Positions 15,365-23,545 of a stretch of 48,608 nt of DNA are shown here, in pieces. The translations under genes and the position numbers were made by a program. This DNA is from Cryomorphaceae bacterium ASP10-05a (GTDB lineage: Bacteria; Bacteroidota; Bacteroidia; Flavobacteriales_D; Sanyastnellaceae). The stretch's first letter is position 1. Each line of letters starts with the position of its first letter. The notes under the pieces were generated by a model. That model did not search any database. It saw only the letters and a list, made by a program, of their open reading frames with translations, and was not told the DNA's origin. The stretch is from contig LAQC01000035.1 in the NCBI GenBank assembly GCA_000981645.1, forward strand, positions 1 to 48,608, given 5' to 3'.

Positions 15365-16258
15365 TTACTCTCTCCAATTACCATCTAGATTAAGAGCCTC
15401 TAATGACCCGAATGATAACGTATCTTTTTTCACCCTGTCTTCCTGATCTACTGGGAATGGAGTCGGGTCTGTAATCTTAATGTAAACATCAGCTACTCTA
15501 TCTTCTGGAGCATCCTCTGATAAAGTTTGTTCTTCATAGTCAAACCTGAACCTTTCCCCACTGTGCGGGTTAAACGGCAGTTCTTCTATTTTTACAGGAG
15601 ATATCTTTTTTCTCGCACGCATCTCATCGCTGAAAAATTTAGACGCCACGGAGATGTATGTAGTATCTCTTACCTCATAGTTGCTCTTAATGGCTTGCTC
15701 TTCAGTAAGCTCTAATTCACCTAACTGAGATTTAGAAATGATATACTCATCTCTTCTCTTCATTTCCTCTGGATTACTCTGGAAAAATTTATTCTCCATT
15801 ACGTTTCCATTTCTGTAAGGAACAGGAATCACTGGTTTCTTCATAAATGTCAACAACTCATCGAAGCTCTTAGCGTAAACATTTTCATAAAGCTTATGCT
15901 GTTCCTGAGCCAAACGTAAATCTTTCAACCGTTGAACAGTATTAGCATCAGCTAATGTTTTAAATGTCTGATGGTCATTTTTGGATGCTATTACATCATA
16001 TACTTTGTACCCAAGAGTTAACGCACCTATGAGTAAGAACAAACCCAACACTAACGATAACCCTCTTTTTAAAAATTGATTAAAAAAGGGTGTCATCATT
16101 ACACCTGCAAAAAAAAGACAAAGGCCTCCAATAAGCATCTCTGATGGCTGTGTCTCCAAACCTTTCGCGCTGGAATAAAAAATTATAGCACCTATACCCG
16201 TAGTTATTAATAACGCTGGCACCACATACTGCTCTACTGTTCTTAGAAATTGTTTCAT
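15365..16258 (-). CDS. Membrane protein with pseudopilin-like segment, unknown function
   Basis: This 297-residue protein has three hydrophobic helices in its first 90 residues (about 12-30, 41-60 and 66-88), followed by a soluble domain. The stretch TVQRLKDLRLAQEQHKLYEN with YAKSFDELLTFMK resembles the helix-plus-loop of type II secretion pseudopilins, in which a processed chain is compared residue by residue with RLxxIRxAQ repeats of other Bacteroidota proteins. The C-terminal half is charged and contains FNPHSGERFRFDYEEQ. It is first in an operon with DUF3822, rsmD, coaD and the thioredoxin-fold gene. I do not recognise a named family; the pseudopilin comparison is an inference. Confidence 0.6.
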   Translation of the reverse strand: MKQFLRTVEQYVVPALLITTGIGAIIFYSSAKGLETQPSEMLIGGLCLFFAGVMMTPFFNQFLKRGLSLVLGLFLLIGALTLGYKVYDVIASKNDHQTFKTLADANTVQRLKDLRLAQEQHKLYENVYAKSFDELLTFMKKPVIPVPYRNGNVMENKFFQSNPEEMKRRDEYIISKSQLGELELTEEQAIKSNYEVRDTTYISVASKFFSDEMRARKKISPVKIEELPFNPHSGERFRFDYEEQTLSEDAPEDRVADVYIKITDPTPFPVDQEDRVKKDTLSFGSLEALNLDGNWRE

Positions 16259-16283
16259 TTTTAAAAATAAATCTTATCTGCTG

Positions 16284-16291
16284 CAAAGCTA
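16284..16291 (-). promoter_or_regulatory. Predicted -7 element for the DUF3822-rsmD-coaD operon
   Basis: On the minus strand TAGCTTTG matches TAnnTTTG, 25 bases before the start of the first gene of the operon. It lies in the 113-base divergent space shared with the RecD-like helicase gene. No clear -33 element was seen. Confidence 0.4.
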
Positions 16292-16371
16292 ATTTTTTCT
16301 TATCACCTTTGTATAATTGGTAGCTAAAAAACGAATAAATAATTTATAATCTGACTATAGTCCTATAAATT

Positions 16372-17790
16372 TTGAACAAAAAAAATCTAAAGTTAACACC
16401 TCCAGAATCAAAGATCTATTCTACTCTACTGAAGAATATGGGCTTCACCCCCACGAAAGACCAAGATTGGTTATTTGTAGTCTTATCTAAATTCTTTCTT
16501 TCCCGTCAACCAAACTGCTCTTTAATCTTGTCTGGTTATGCAGGAACAGGAAAAACAACTTGTATTAACTCCATAGTTAAAAGTGCCGAAGGGATAGGTT
16601 TAAAACCGATACTTCTAGCTCCCACAGGCAGAGCTGCTAAAGTAATGAGCTATTACACTAAAACACCTGCCCATACCATTCATAAAAGAATTTATAAAAA
16701 ATCTAATGCGCATGGCAAAGTAACCTTCTTTCCTACTGAACACCGCATAAAGAACGCACTATTCATAATAGACGAAGCATCGATGATAAGTGCTGAGAGC
16801 TCGATGGGACAAAATTTACTAGACGACTTAATAGAACATGTCTTTTCAGTAGATTCTGCTAAATTAATTCTGGTAGGCGATGAAGCTCAATTACCTCCTG
16901 TAAATAGTGTAAAAAGTCCCGCTCTGGATTTAAATCACATGAAAGACACTTATCATCTCACTGCATTTCAGGTAAGATTAAGAGAGGTCGTTAGACAAAA
17001 AGCTGAATCTGGAATACTATATGAAGCCACTAAACTCCGCAGCCTTTTAGAGCTCACTGAACCTCAGCTACCTCAGCTAGAAAATCATGAGGACTTTAAA
17101 GTGATTGATTTCATGGATTTCCAGGAGCATTTAGAGAGCAGTATTTCTACCAATGGAATTCAAAACACACTTATCATTACTCGGTCAAATCTTATGGCCA
17201 ATAAATTTAATGATCAGATACGAATCCAAAGCTTATGGATGGAAGAAGAAATTAGCGTAGGAGACTTAGTTATGATTACTAAGAACAACTACTACTGGTC
17301 AGAAAAAAACAAATCTGCACTGAGCTTTATAGCGAATGGTGATGTAGCAGAGGTGGTGGATATAAAAAGGGAAGAAAAGCTTCATGGGTTTCGATTTGCT
17401 ACGCTCAGAATTAAATTCCCCGATTATGATAAGATATTTCCTCTCGAAGTATTGGCTAATTTAGACTCGATACATGTCAATGGTCCTAGCTTGACCTCAG
17501 CAGAAACCAATAAACTGTATACCGATTTATTAATAGAATATGCCGAAGAAAACAACCCGAAAAGAAAGGTAATGATAGATCCTCACTTTAACGCTTTGCA
17601 ATTAAAATTCGCATACGCTATTACTTGTCATAAGTCACAAGGAGGACAGTGGGACACCGTATTTATAGATGGTTCTGGAGTGCGAAACATGGAGAGCAAA
17701 ATAGAAATCATAAGATGGCTATATACTGCCGTTACTAGGGCCGTGAATAAGGTTTATTTAGTTAATTTTCCTGAAGAATTTATCGCGTAA
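16372..17790 (+). CDS. RecD-like ATP-dependent DNA helicase
   Basis: The 472-residue protein is a superfamily 1B helicase of the RecD2-like group, lacking the long N-terminal regions of RecD2. Motifs in order: Walker A SGYAGTGKTTCI (near residue 58), PTGRAAKVMS, HTIHKRIY, Walker B IIDEASMIS, GDEAQLPPV, and the C-terminal UvrD-like ITCHKSQGGQWDTVFID and YTAVTRAVNKVYLV. TTG at 16372 is taken as start because related proteins carry about 20 residues before the GFTPTKDQ segment; the first in-frame ATG (16438) would remove that part. It is divergent from the DUF3822 operon. The role, probably DNA repair or replication restart, is inferred from the family. Confidence 0.9.
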   Translation: MNKKNLKLTPPESKIYSTLLKNMGFTPTKDQDWLFVVLSKFFLSRQPNCSLILSGYAGTGKTTCINSIVKSAEGIGLKPILLAPTGRAAKVMSYYTKTPAHTIHKRIYKKSNAHGKVTFFPTEHRIKNALFIIDEASMISAESSMGQNLLDDLIEHVFSVDSAKLILVGDEAQLPPVNSVKSPALDLNHMKDTYHLTAFQVRLREVVRQKAESGILYEATKLRSLLELTEPQLPQLENHEDFKVIDFMDFQEHLESSISTNGIQNTLIITRSNLMANKFNDQIRIQSLWMEEEISVGDLVMITKNNYYWSEKNKSALSFIANGDVAEVVDIKREEKLHGFRFATLRIKFPDYDKIFPLEVLANLDSIHVNGPSLTSAETNKLYTDLLIEYAEENNPKRKVMIDPHFNALQLKFAYAITCHKSQGGQWDTVFIDGSGVRNMESKIEIIRWLYTAVTRAVNKVYLVNFPEEFIA

Positions 17791-17825
17791 AAAAAGCCCC
17801 TTCTCGGCAGAACCAAAAAGAAGCT
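17789..17825 (-). terminator. Rho-independent terminator of the DUF3078 gene
   Basis: On the minus strand a 13-base-pair stem with several G-U pairs (AGCTTCTTTTTGG with CCGAGAAGGGGCT, loop TTCTG) is followed by seven T. It lies 25 bases after the DUF3078 stop and directly abuts the stop of the converging RecD-like gene. Confidence 0.8.
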
Positions 17826-17849
17826 TATTCTCTAAGAAATAGCTTTATT

Positions 17850-18833
17850 TTAGAACTTATAGCTAAATCCTAATCCGAACACCTGTCTTATCTGAAGTCT
17901 GGGAGCGCTTTTAGTGCTCGTTATGTCTCCCGCATCATCATATTTATTTAACTGAATTTTAATGTCGTCATCATAAACCATCTGAAGAATAAAGTTGACA
18001 TTAAAATACTTCGCGAATTTAACCGCAATTAAATTCTCCCAGTTAACATCTACATTTTGAGGGTTTTGTAAATAGTTTGAAAACAAGTCGATTTTGGTTT
18101 GCCATTCTGCATTTTCAGCTAATTTTCTTTTGTACGCAATTTTAGCATATCCACCTAACTCAAACCTTACTGCTTGTTCTAATTCATCTGTTCCAAAACC
18201 GTAGTTAGATCTAAGGTTAGCGTTCGCTTCATTTACGATCGTATTTTTAGCCGTAAAAGGAGAAATATAAACTGAGAAATTACCACTTGGCTTGTAATCC
18301 ATACCTATAGAAACTAAAGCAAAAGCAGGTGCTAAGAAATCAGAAATTTTATTACTCCTGTTTTCAGCTCCTTCTATTACCTCATACCCAGGGGCAAATT
18401 GACTTCTAAAGTTTATCAATGCAGAGTAATACCAATCTCCAGTAGCTTTTCGACCCGCCTTAGAGGCAAAGTCAATTTTGTCATCAATTTTAACATTATT
18501 CCCTTCAATAATCCCATTATTCAATAGTCCATAAGAAAGGTCTAGCGTATTATCCCAAGTCCAAGAATTCTTAGCGTAATTCCTAAATAAATTCACATAA
18601 GCTGTTCCTGTAATAGAACTTTGGCCACCTGCCGCCCAATTACTTAACAAAGTCTGAGAAGCGTTAAATCCTAACAGGCCACCACTTTTCCAAGTGGTAT
18701 CAACTTCAGCTACAACTAAAGTACTTTGATTTTTTTTGTCTTCGATTTCTTTAAAGTCTTTGCTAGAAAAATCTTGCCCAAAAGCATAATTAACTGCTGA
18801 GAAAGAAAGTAAAACGAGTAATAATTTTTTCAT
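17850..18833 (-). CDS. DUF3078-family outer-membrane protein
   Basis: The 327-residue protein has a signal peptide (MKKLLLVLLSFSAVNYAFGQ) and the DUF3078 hallmark WKSGGLLGFNASQTLLSNWAAGG with SSITGTAYVNLF. The rest is a series of amphipathic strands ending in a phenylalanine-terminated strand (QVFGLGFSYKF), as in outer-membrane barrel proteins recognised by the BAM complex. The family is nearly confined to Bacteroidota and its function is unknown. It has its own terminator, and the space upstream holds a probable decayed gene. Confidence 0.85.
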   Translation of the reverse strand: MKKLLLVLLSFSAVNYAFGQDFSSKDFKEIEDKKNQSTLVVAEVDTTWKSGGLLGFNASQTLLSNWAAGGQSSITGTAYVNLFRNYAKNSWTWDNTLDLSYGLLNNGIIEGNNVKIDDKIDFASKAGRKATGDWYYSALINFRSQFAPGYEVIEGAENRSNKISDFLAPAFALVSIGMDYKPSGNFSVYISPFTAKNTIVNEANANLRSNYGFGTDELEQAVRFELGGYAKIAYKRKLAENAEWQTKIDLFSNYLQNPQNVDVNWENLIAVKFAKYFNVNFILQMVYDDDIKIQLNKYDDAGDITSTKSAPRLQIRQVFGLGFSYKF

Positions 18834-18883
18834 TTTTAAAAATATTTATTTGGCTATTTAGCCCGGTTAAGCTGGCGTTCTTC

Positions 18884-19221
18884 TTAGGAATTAATTATTT
18901 CTACTTTATCTTCTAATAATACTCCCAAAGAAGTATATCTATACATAAATGGTTTGAGCAGTTAGAATATACTCTCTGTTTTCTGAATAGAGCCTTCAAC
19001 TTCTCCAATTTTAACTAGCCCACCTTCTTTAAAATTTCCTATCCCGTAATAAGAAGACAACTTGCTATTCTTTAACTATCTTGACGAAAACCAAAAGTAA
19101 TAAAACAGCCCTTAAAGTAAACGGACTTCTTCTTTTCAAGAATCAGATCTAAATCGGAAAGTTTCGTTTTATCGGTTCTTCTCTTTAACAAAAGCGGCTT
19201 ACAATATGGAGTTTGGATGCA
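18884..19221 (-). pseudogene. Probable decayed gene, family not recognised
   Basis: In the 484-base gap before the DUF3078 gene, two adjoining minus-strand frames read like protein. The upstream piece (19221-19075) has 49 codons without a stop, containing TDKTKLSDLDLILEKKKSVY. The next frame (19075-18884) gives KLSSYYGIGNFKEGGLVKIG and continues to a TAA at codon 38, after which PFMYRYTSLGVLLEDKVEII runs to the final stop. One frameshift plus one nonsense change would join these into a protein of about 110 residues. No start codon or signal peptide is clear. Composition and strand-like pattern suggest real descent from a gene, but I cannot name it. Confidence 0.4.
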
Positions 19222-19317
19222 TTATTCAAATGAAAGTCACTAACACAAACATTTTTTTAAATTTCAGACATAGAGAATTGTCTTTGAGCTTATTACAAAC
19301 AGACGTTTGTTGGGGAT

Positions 19318-19878
19318 TTATAGCTCATCTTTTCTCTCATATTTGGATTGAAGACGGCCTCTGAGCCTTTTTCTTCTGGTTTTTGATCTTTGCCGCTGCT
19401 GACTATTACTGAAGTAACCTTCTTTATCCTTAATTATAACATACTTCACAGAAAAAACAGATTGAAAGGTGTACCAATTAGGATGGCTACCCATAATATG
19501 TATCGATGGGTTTATTTCGAAACCTACAGAAAATGGAATTAGTAAAATTTTATGTTCAACGCCTAGAGTCAAGTCCAGACCAGAAAAGCTGCCGTAATCC
19601 TTAAAGCTACCAAGATGGTAACCACCTCCTACAAATAAAGTTAACGATTTACCCAAGATGGGTTTATGGTATTTACCTACTGCCGAGATTTTAACCTCCT
19701 GATTTCTAAAGTCAAGATTTCCTTCGGCAGTAAGAGCATTAAAAAACCTCTGAGAATAAGTTACTCCAAACATTTGACCATCCATTCTTACACCCGCTGC
19801 ACTTTTATATTTCTGTGCTGAAGCGACTGTTACACCAATAACAAATAAAAAAACAACAGTATTTAATAATTTTCTCAT
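19318..19878 (-). CDS. Small predicted outer-membrane barrel protein with basic tail
   Basis: I start at the ATG at 19878 (MRKLLNTVVFLFVIGVTVASAQ), which gives a clean signal peptide; an ATG six codons earlier is possible. The mature part has alternating strands (RMDGQMFGVTYSQRFF, LTLFVGGGYHLGSF, FSVGFEINPSIHI) consistent with a small eight-stranded barrel. The last 32 residues are a hydrophilic tail crowded with Arg and Lys (QQRQRSKTRRKRLRGRLQ), unusual for a barrel that should end in a C-terminal strand. The gene lies 21 bases after the MFS gene on the same strand. No function can be assigned. Confidence 0.6.
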   Translation of the reverse strand: MRKLLNTVVFLFVIGVTVASAQKYKSAAGVRMDGQMFGVTYSQRFFNALTAEGNLDFRNQEVKISAVGKYHKPILGKSLTLFVGGGYHLGSFKDYGSFSGLDLTLGVEHKILLIPFSVGFEINPSIHIMGSHPNWYTFQSVFSVKYVIIKDKEGYFSNSQQRQRSKTRRKRLRGRLQSKYERKDEL

Positions 19879-19899
19879 GCTAACTATAATTGACAAATC

Positions 19900-21057
19900 T
19901 TAAGCCAAACTTCTTTTTCCTCTCAAATAAACTGCAGCTGATAGACTTACACCAGCCGCTATCCAATAAGATAGATAAATTTGAGAAATATCCCCATTAA
20001 AAATTAAACCGCTGACAAAAGCACCTAGAAAAATACCTAGTTCTAACCCTATTAACATAGTAGATAAGGCCAATGCTAACTTTCCCTTTACAGCTAAATC
20101 CGCAGTCCAAGCAAATATCGTAGGACGAGTGACACCAATACTAATTCCATATATCACGCCCGCTAGGGTTATCATTTCAAATGAGTGACTAAAACCCATT
20201 AGCACTAACGACAGAACACTGAGCAATATTCCAGCTTGAAGAAGTTTCACTTTATTCATCTTATCTGCTGCCCTACCAGAGAAAAATCTAGACACAATAG
20301 AACTCAAGACTACAACCAACAGAAAGCCACCCTTATAAGAATAACCTAATTCTGAAACAAAATCAGGAGAAACTGTTAAGATAGTCCCGAAACTGTATGT
20401 ATCTAAGGTAATAGCTATTAATGCAGGGTAAGCACTTTTGGCCACTAAATCACCATCACTTAGTTTTAAAAACTTCCATTTGAATTTTTCAGGATTTTCT
20501 AATGACTCAGGCAAAAGTGCTGTTAGTAATAATGCCACCACTCCAAACAAACTGGCTACAACAAACATTAATTCAAAAGAATATTCTTCTTTAATTATGC
20601 TACCTACCCAAGGACCTATGGCGCTACCCGTGCTGCCTGCAATCCCCAAAAACCCCAAAGCCTCTCCCCTTCTATTAGTTGGGATTATATCACTTAAATA
20701 GGCTGTTGTGCCTACTGGTCTCCAACCTGTACTTAGCCCATGAAAAAACCTTAAGAGCAAGAGCAGTCCCATGGTAGTGGTAAATACATATAGACAACCG
20801 CTTATAGCGGTAACTAAAGTTCCGATCATCATTACAGGTACTCTACCTATTCTGTCAGCCATTCTTCCGCTAAAAAATCTGCTCAACAAGGCACCTGCGG
20901 TAAACATGGCTATTACTACTCCTATCCAACTTTTACTAGAAAATAACTCTATATAATCTGTAAGCTCAGCCAGAGGTGTGGTGAAGCTCATCATAAAAAA
21001 AATAGAACTAAAAAAGAGTAGATTAAAATACTTATCTCTGAAAAAACTTTTTCGCAT
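19900..21057 (-). CDS. Major facilitator superfamily transporter
   Basis: The 385-residue protein has twelve hydrophobic segments in two halves. The loop between helices 2 and 3 carries the MFS motif A (SGRMADRIGRVPV), and a weaker copy (FSGRAADKMNKVKL) lies at the matching position of the second half. RFFHGLSTGWRPVGTTAYLSD resembles drug/proton antiporters and sugar-phosphate permeases. The substrate cannot be told from the sequence. A hairpin formed by TTCGCAT and ATGCGAA encloses the start codon. It is divergent from the aldo/keto reductase gene. Confidence 0.85.
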   Translation of the reverse strand: MRKSFFRDKYFNLLFFSSIFFMMSFTTPLAELTDYIELFSSKSWIGVVIAMFTAGALLSRFFSGRMADRIGRVPVMMIGTLVTAISGCLYVFTTTMGLLLLLRFFHGLSTGWRPVGTTAYLSDIIPTNRRGEALGFLGIAGSTGSAIGPWVGSIIKEEYSFELMFVVASLFGVVALLLTALLPESLENPEKFKWKFLKLSDGDLVAKSAYPALIAITLDTYSFGTILTVSPDFVSELGYSYKGGFLLVVVLSSIVSRFFSGRAADKMNKVKLLQAGILLSVLSLVLMGFSHSFEMITLAGVIYGISIGVTRPTIFAWTADLAVKGKLALALSTMLIGLELGIFLGAFVSGLIFNGDISQIYLSYWIAAGVSLSAAVYLRGKRSLA

Positions 21058-21068
21058 ATAAATGCGAA
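21051..21068. repeat. Inverted repeat enclosing the MFS start codon
   Basis: TTCGCAT at 21051-21057 and ATGCGAA at 21062-21068 form a perfect 7-base inverted repeat with a 4-base spacer. The MFS start codon is in its left arm. A partial third copy (ATATGCGA) follows at 21080-21087. In mRNA this could hide the start codon in a hairpin; in DNA it could be an operator. Confidence 0.5.
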
Positions 21069-21185
21069 ATTAAGCTTCGATATGCGAGTCGAATTAACGT
21101 TTCAATAAAACTTGTTAACCTTTAAATTGAAAATACAACAGGCAATTAATTTATACCATAATTTAGCCTTTCAATACCACTATTT

Positions 21186-22169
21186 ATGGAATATAGAAGA
21201 TTAGGGAAGTCTGGCCTACAAGTAAGCGAATTGTCATTTGGTTCGTGGATTACCTTTGGGAATCAAATAGGAGACAATACATCGGAGAAGCTTATGGATA
21301 TGGCTTATGAAGCAGGGGTAAACTTCTTCGATAATGCTGAAATCTATGCCAACGGAGCTTCAGAAAAAGTTATGGGAGAGATTCTTTCTAAAAAAAGCTG
21401 GAGTAGAGATTCTTATATCCTTTCCTCTAAAGTTTTCTTTGGTGCAGGCGGGAAACTACCTACTCAGAGAGGTCTTCACCGCAAGCATATAGTAGAAGCT
21501 TGTGAACAAGCTATGAAAAGAATGAAAGTGGATTATTTGGATTTATACTTTTGTCACAGGCCAGATAAAGAAACCCCTATAGCTGAAACAGTGTGGAGCA
21601 TGCATAACTTAATTCAACAAGGAAAAATCCTCTATTGGGGAACCAGTGAATGGAGCGCTCAGGAAATTATGGAAGCACACATGGTTGCAGAAAGGTATAA
21701 TCTAATAGGACCTACTATGGAACAGCCTCAATACAACATGCTTGTAAGAAGAAAAGTGGAGGTAGAGTTTAGCCAAGTATATAAAACAGTAGGATTAGGA
21801 ACTACTATATGGAGTCCTCTGGCAAGTGGATTCCTAACGGGGAAATATAAGGGAAAGCATGCAAAAGACTTTAGATTAAAAAGAGAAGAACTCGGTTGGT
21901 TAGCCGAAATTCTATTGGTGGAAGAAAATTTCAATAAAATAGATAAGCTAGATGCTTTAGCAAAAGATTTAGGAATGTCTCTGCCCCAGCTCGGTGTTTC
22001 TTGGTGCCTAAAAAATGAAAATGTAAGCACTGTGATTTTAGGTGCTTCCAAAGAATATCAACTCGAAGAAAATCTAAAAGCTTCTGAACTGAAGACTAAA
22101 CTAAATGCTCAGGTCCTAGAGGAAATAGAAAGTATTCTAGACAACAAACCTACCCATCCCCAATTCTAA
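21186..22169 (+). CDS. Aldo/keto reductase, potassium-channel beta-subunit type
   Basis: This 327-residue protein is an NADP(H)-dependent oxidoreductase with a TIM-barrel fold. The catalytic tetrad is visible in order: Asp in [11 protein letters not shown], Tyr eight bases of codon context later in the same phrase, Lys in SSKVFF, and His in [25 protein letters not shown] and the C-terminal [19 protein letters not shown] bind the cofactor. The latter and the start [19 protein letters not shown] match the Kv-beta/YghZ subfamily. The gene lies four bases before the trmD start codon, so the two are likely co-transcribed. The physiological substrate is unknown, probably an aldehyde. Confidence 0.93.
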   Translation: MEYRRLGKSGLQVSELSFGSWITFGNQIGDNTSEKLMDMAYEAGVNFFDNAEIYANGASEKVMGEILSKKSWSRDSYILSSKVFFGAGGKLPTQRGLHRKHIVEACEQAMKRMKVDYLDLYFCHRPDKETPIAETVWSMHNLIQQGKILYWGTSEWSAQEIMEAHMVAERYNLIGPTMEQPQYNMLVRRKVEVEFSQVYKTVGLGTTIWSPLASGFLTGKYKGKHAKDFRLKREELGWLAEILLVEENFNKIDKLDALAKDLGMSLPQLGVSWCLKNENVSTVILGASKEYQLEENLKASELKTKLNAQVLEEIESILDNKPTHPQF

Positions 22170-22173
22170 CAAA

Positions 22174-22857
22174 GTGAGATTAGACATCCTTACCATATTA
22201 CCAAAACTTTTAGAGGGTCCTTTTAGTGACTCTATATTGCAACGCGCTCAAGAAAAAGAACTGTGTGAAATCCATGTGCATGATATACGCTCTTTCTCAA
22301 CAGATAAACACCGAAAAGTAGATGACTATTCCTTCGGGGGATCTGCTGGTATGGTGATGACTATCCAGCCTATTTTAGACTGTGTGAAATCTCTGCAAAA
22401 AGAACGAGACTATGATGAAGTCATTTACATGACTCCAGACGGAGAGCAGCTTAAGCAGACAAGAGCGAACCATTTATCTCTAAAGAAAAACTTAATTGTC
22501 ATCTGTGGACATTACAAAGGGATAGATCATAGACTCAGAGAAAATATTATTACCATGGAGCTATCTATAGGCGATTATGTGCTGTCTGGAGGAGAACTTG
22601 CTGCTGCTGTATTAACAGATTCTATCATAAGGCTATTGCCTGGTGTATTAAATGATGAGACCAGCGCATTAACAGATTCTTTTCAAGATAATCTGTTGGC
22701 TCCTCCTGTATACACTAGACCTGCTGATTATAATGGATGGAAAGTTCCTGAGGTACTTAGAAGCGGTGATTTTAAAAAAATCCAAGAATGGCAGGAAAAT
22801 CAAGCTTTAGAGAGGACTAAAAAATTGAGGCCTGACCTGTTAGAAGGAGAGGATTAA
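22174..22857 (+). CDS. trmD: tRNA (guanine37-N1)-methyltransferase TrmD
   Basis: TrmD adds a methyl group to N1 of G37 beside the anticodon in several tRNAs, preventing +1 frameshifts. The start is GTG at 22174 ([20 protein letters not shown]), which matches the conserved N-terminus. SPOUT-fold motifs follow: [36 protein letters not shown] and the knot [13 protein letters not shown], then [20 protein letters not shown]. The length of 227 residues is normal. In many bacteria trmD is directly followed by rplS; here an ECF sigma pair intervenes. Confidence 0.97.
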   Translation: MRLDILTILPKLLEGPFSDSILQRAQEKELCEIHVHDIRSFSTDKHRKVDDYSFGGSAGMVMTIQPILDCVKSLQKERDYDEVIYMTPDGEQLKQTRANHLSLKKNLIVICGHYKGIDHRLRENIITMELSIGDYVLSGGELAAAVLTDSIIRLLPGVLNDETSALTDSFQDNLLAPPVYTRPADYNGWKVPEVLRSGDFKKIQEWQENQALERTKKLRPDLLEGED

Positions 22858-22872
22858 AATATAGGGTAAACT

Positions 22873-22890
22873 AAATACTTAAAAGTATTT
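22873..22890. repeat. AT-rich perfect inverted repeat between trmD and the sigma gene
   Basis: AAATACTT and AAGTATTT form an 8-base perfect inverted repeat with a 2-base centre, 15 bases after the trmD stop and about 70 bases before the sigma start. It could be a regulator site or a weak attenuator; the stem is too AT-rich for a strong terminator. Confidence 0.4.
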
Positions 22891-22961
22891 TGCTTACTTT
22901 AGATTTACACGATTCAACTTGATTAAAAACAAGCTCTAAATAGAGTGTTTTTCATTATAAA

Positions 22962-23543
22962 ATGACCCCTAACCAGTTACTACATAAGTTCGTGAGAGGT
23001 AACAACAAGGCCTTTCAAAAATTATACGACCAGTATAGCTCTGCTCTTATGGGGGTCTGTTTAAGATTTTCTAGGGACCGTTCTGATGCTGAAGATATGC
23101 TGCAGGAAGGGTTTATTAAGATTTATAAGGCCAGAAAAACTTTTGATATCGAAAGTGGTTTTTCTTTTTACACCTGGGCCAAAAGAATAATGATTAATAA
23201 CGCCATTAATTATTGCAAGAAAAACTACCGATATGTTTTCTCTGACCATGAACTAGAAATAGTAGACCCAGACAGCGAAAACAGGTCTATTGAAGGATAC
23301 AAATCTGAACTAGCCATTACTGAAGCCAAACTTCTAAAAATGGTTCAAGAACTACCTGACGGCTACCGAACAATTTTTAATCTTTACGTTTTTGAGAACT
23401 TAACTCACTTGGAGATTTCCGAGTATCTAGGTATCTCACCCAATACGTCAAAGAGCCAGCTTTCTAGAGCACGTAAAATATTACAAAATAAAATCGAACC
23501 TGTTCCAGTGCGTAATACCAACGAACAAATTAAAGTATTCTAG
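22962..23543 (+). CDS. ECF-type RNA polymerase sigma factor
   Basis: This 193-residue sigma-70 family protein has only regions 2 and 4, so it is of the extracytoplasmic-function type. Region 2 runs from FQKLYDQYSSALMGVCLRFS through DAEDMLQEGFIKIYKA to FSFYTWAKRIMINNAINYCK, covering core binding and -10 recognition. Region 4 is LPDGYRTIFNLYVFENLTHLE with the helix-turn-helix EISEYLGISPNTSKSQLSRA. It is followed two bases later by a membrane protein that is probably its anti-sigma factor, so the pair forms one transcript. The inducing signal and target genes are not visible. Confidence 0.93.
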   Translation: MTPNQLLHKFVRGNNKAFQKLYDQYSSALMGVCLRFSRDRSDAEDMLQEGFIKIYKARKTFDIESGFSFYTWAKRIMINNAINYCKKNYRYVFSDHELEIVDPDSENRSIEGYKSELAITEAKLLKMVQELPDGYRTIFNLYVFENLTHLEISEYLGISPNTSKSQLSRARKILQNKIEPVPVRNTNEQIKVF

Positions 23544-23545
23544 TG

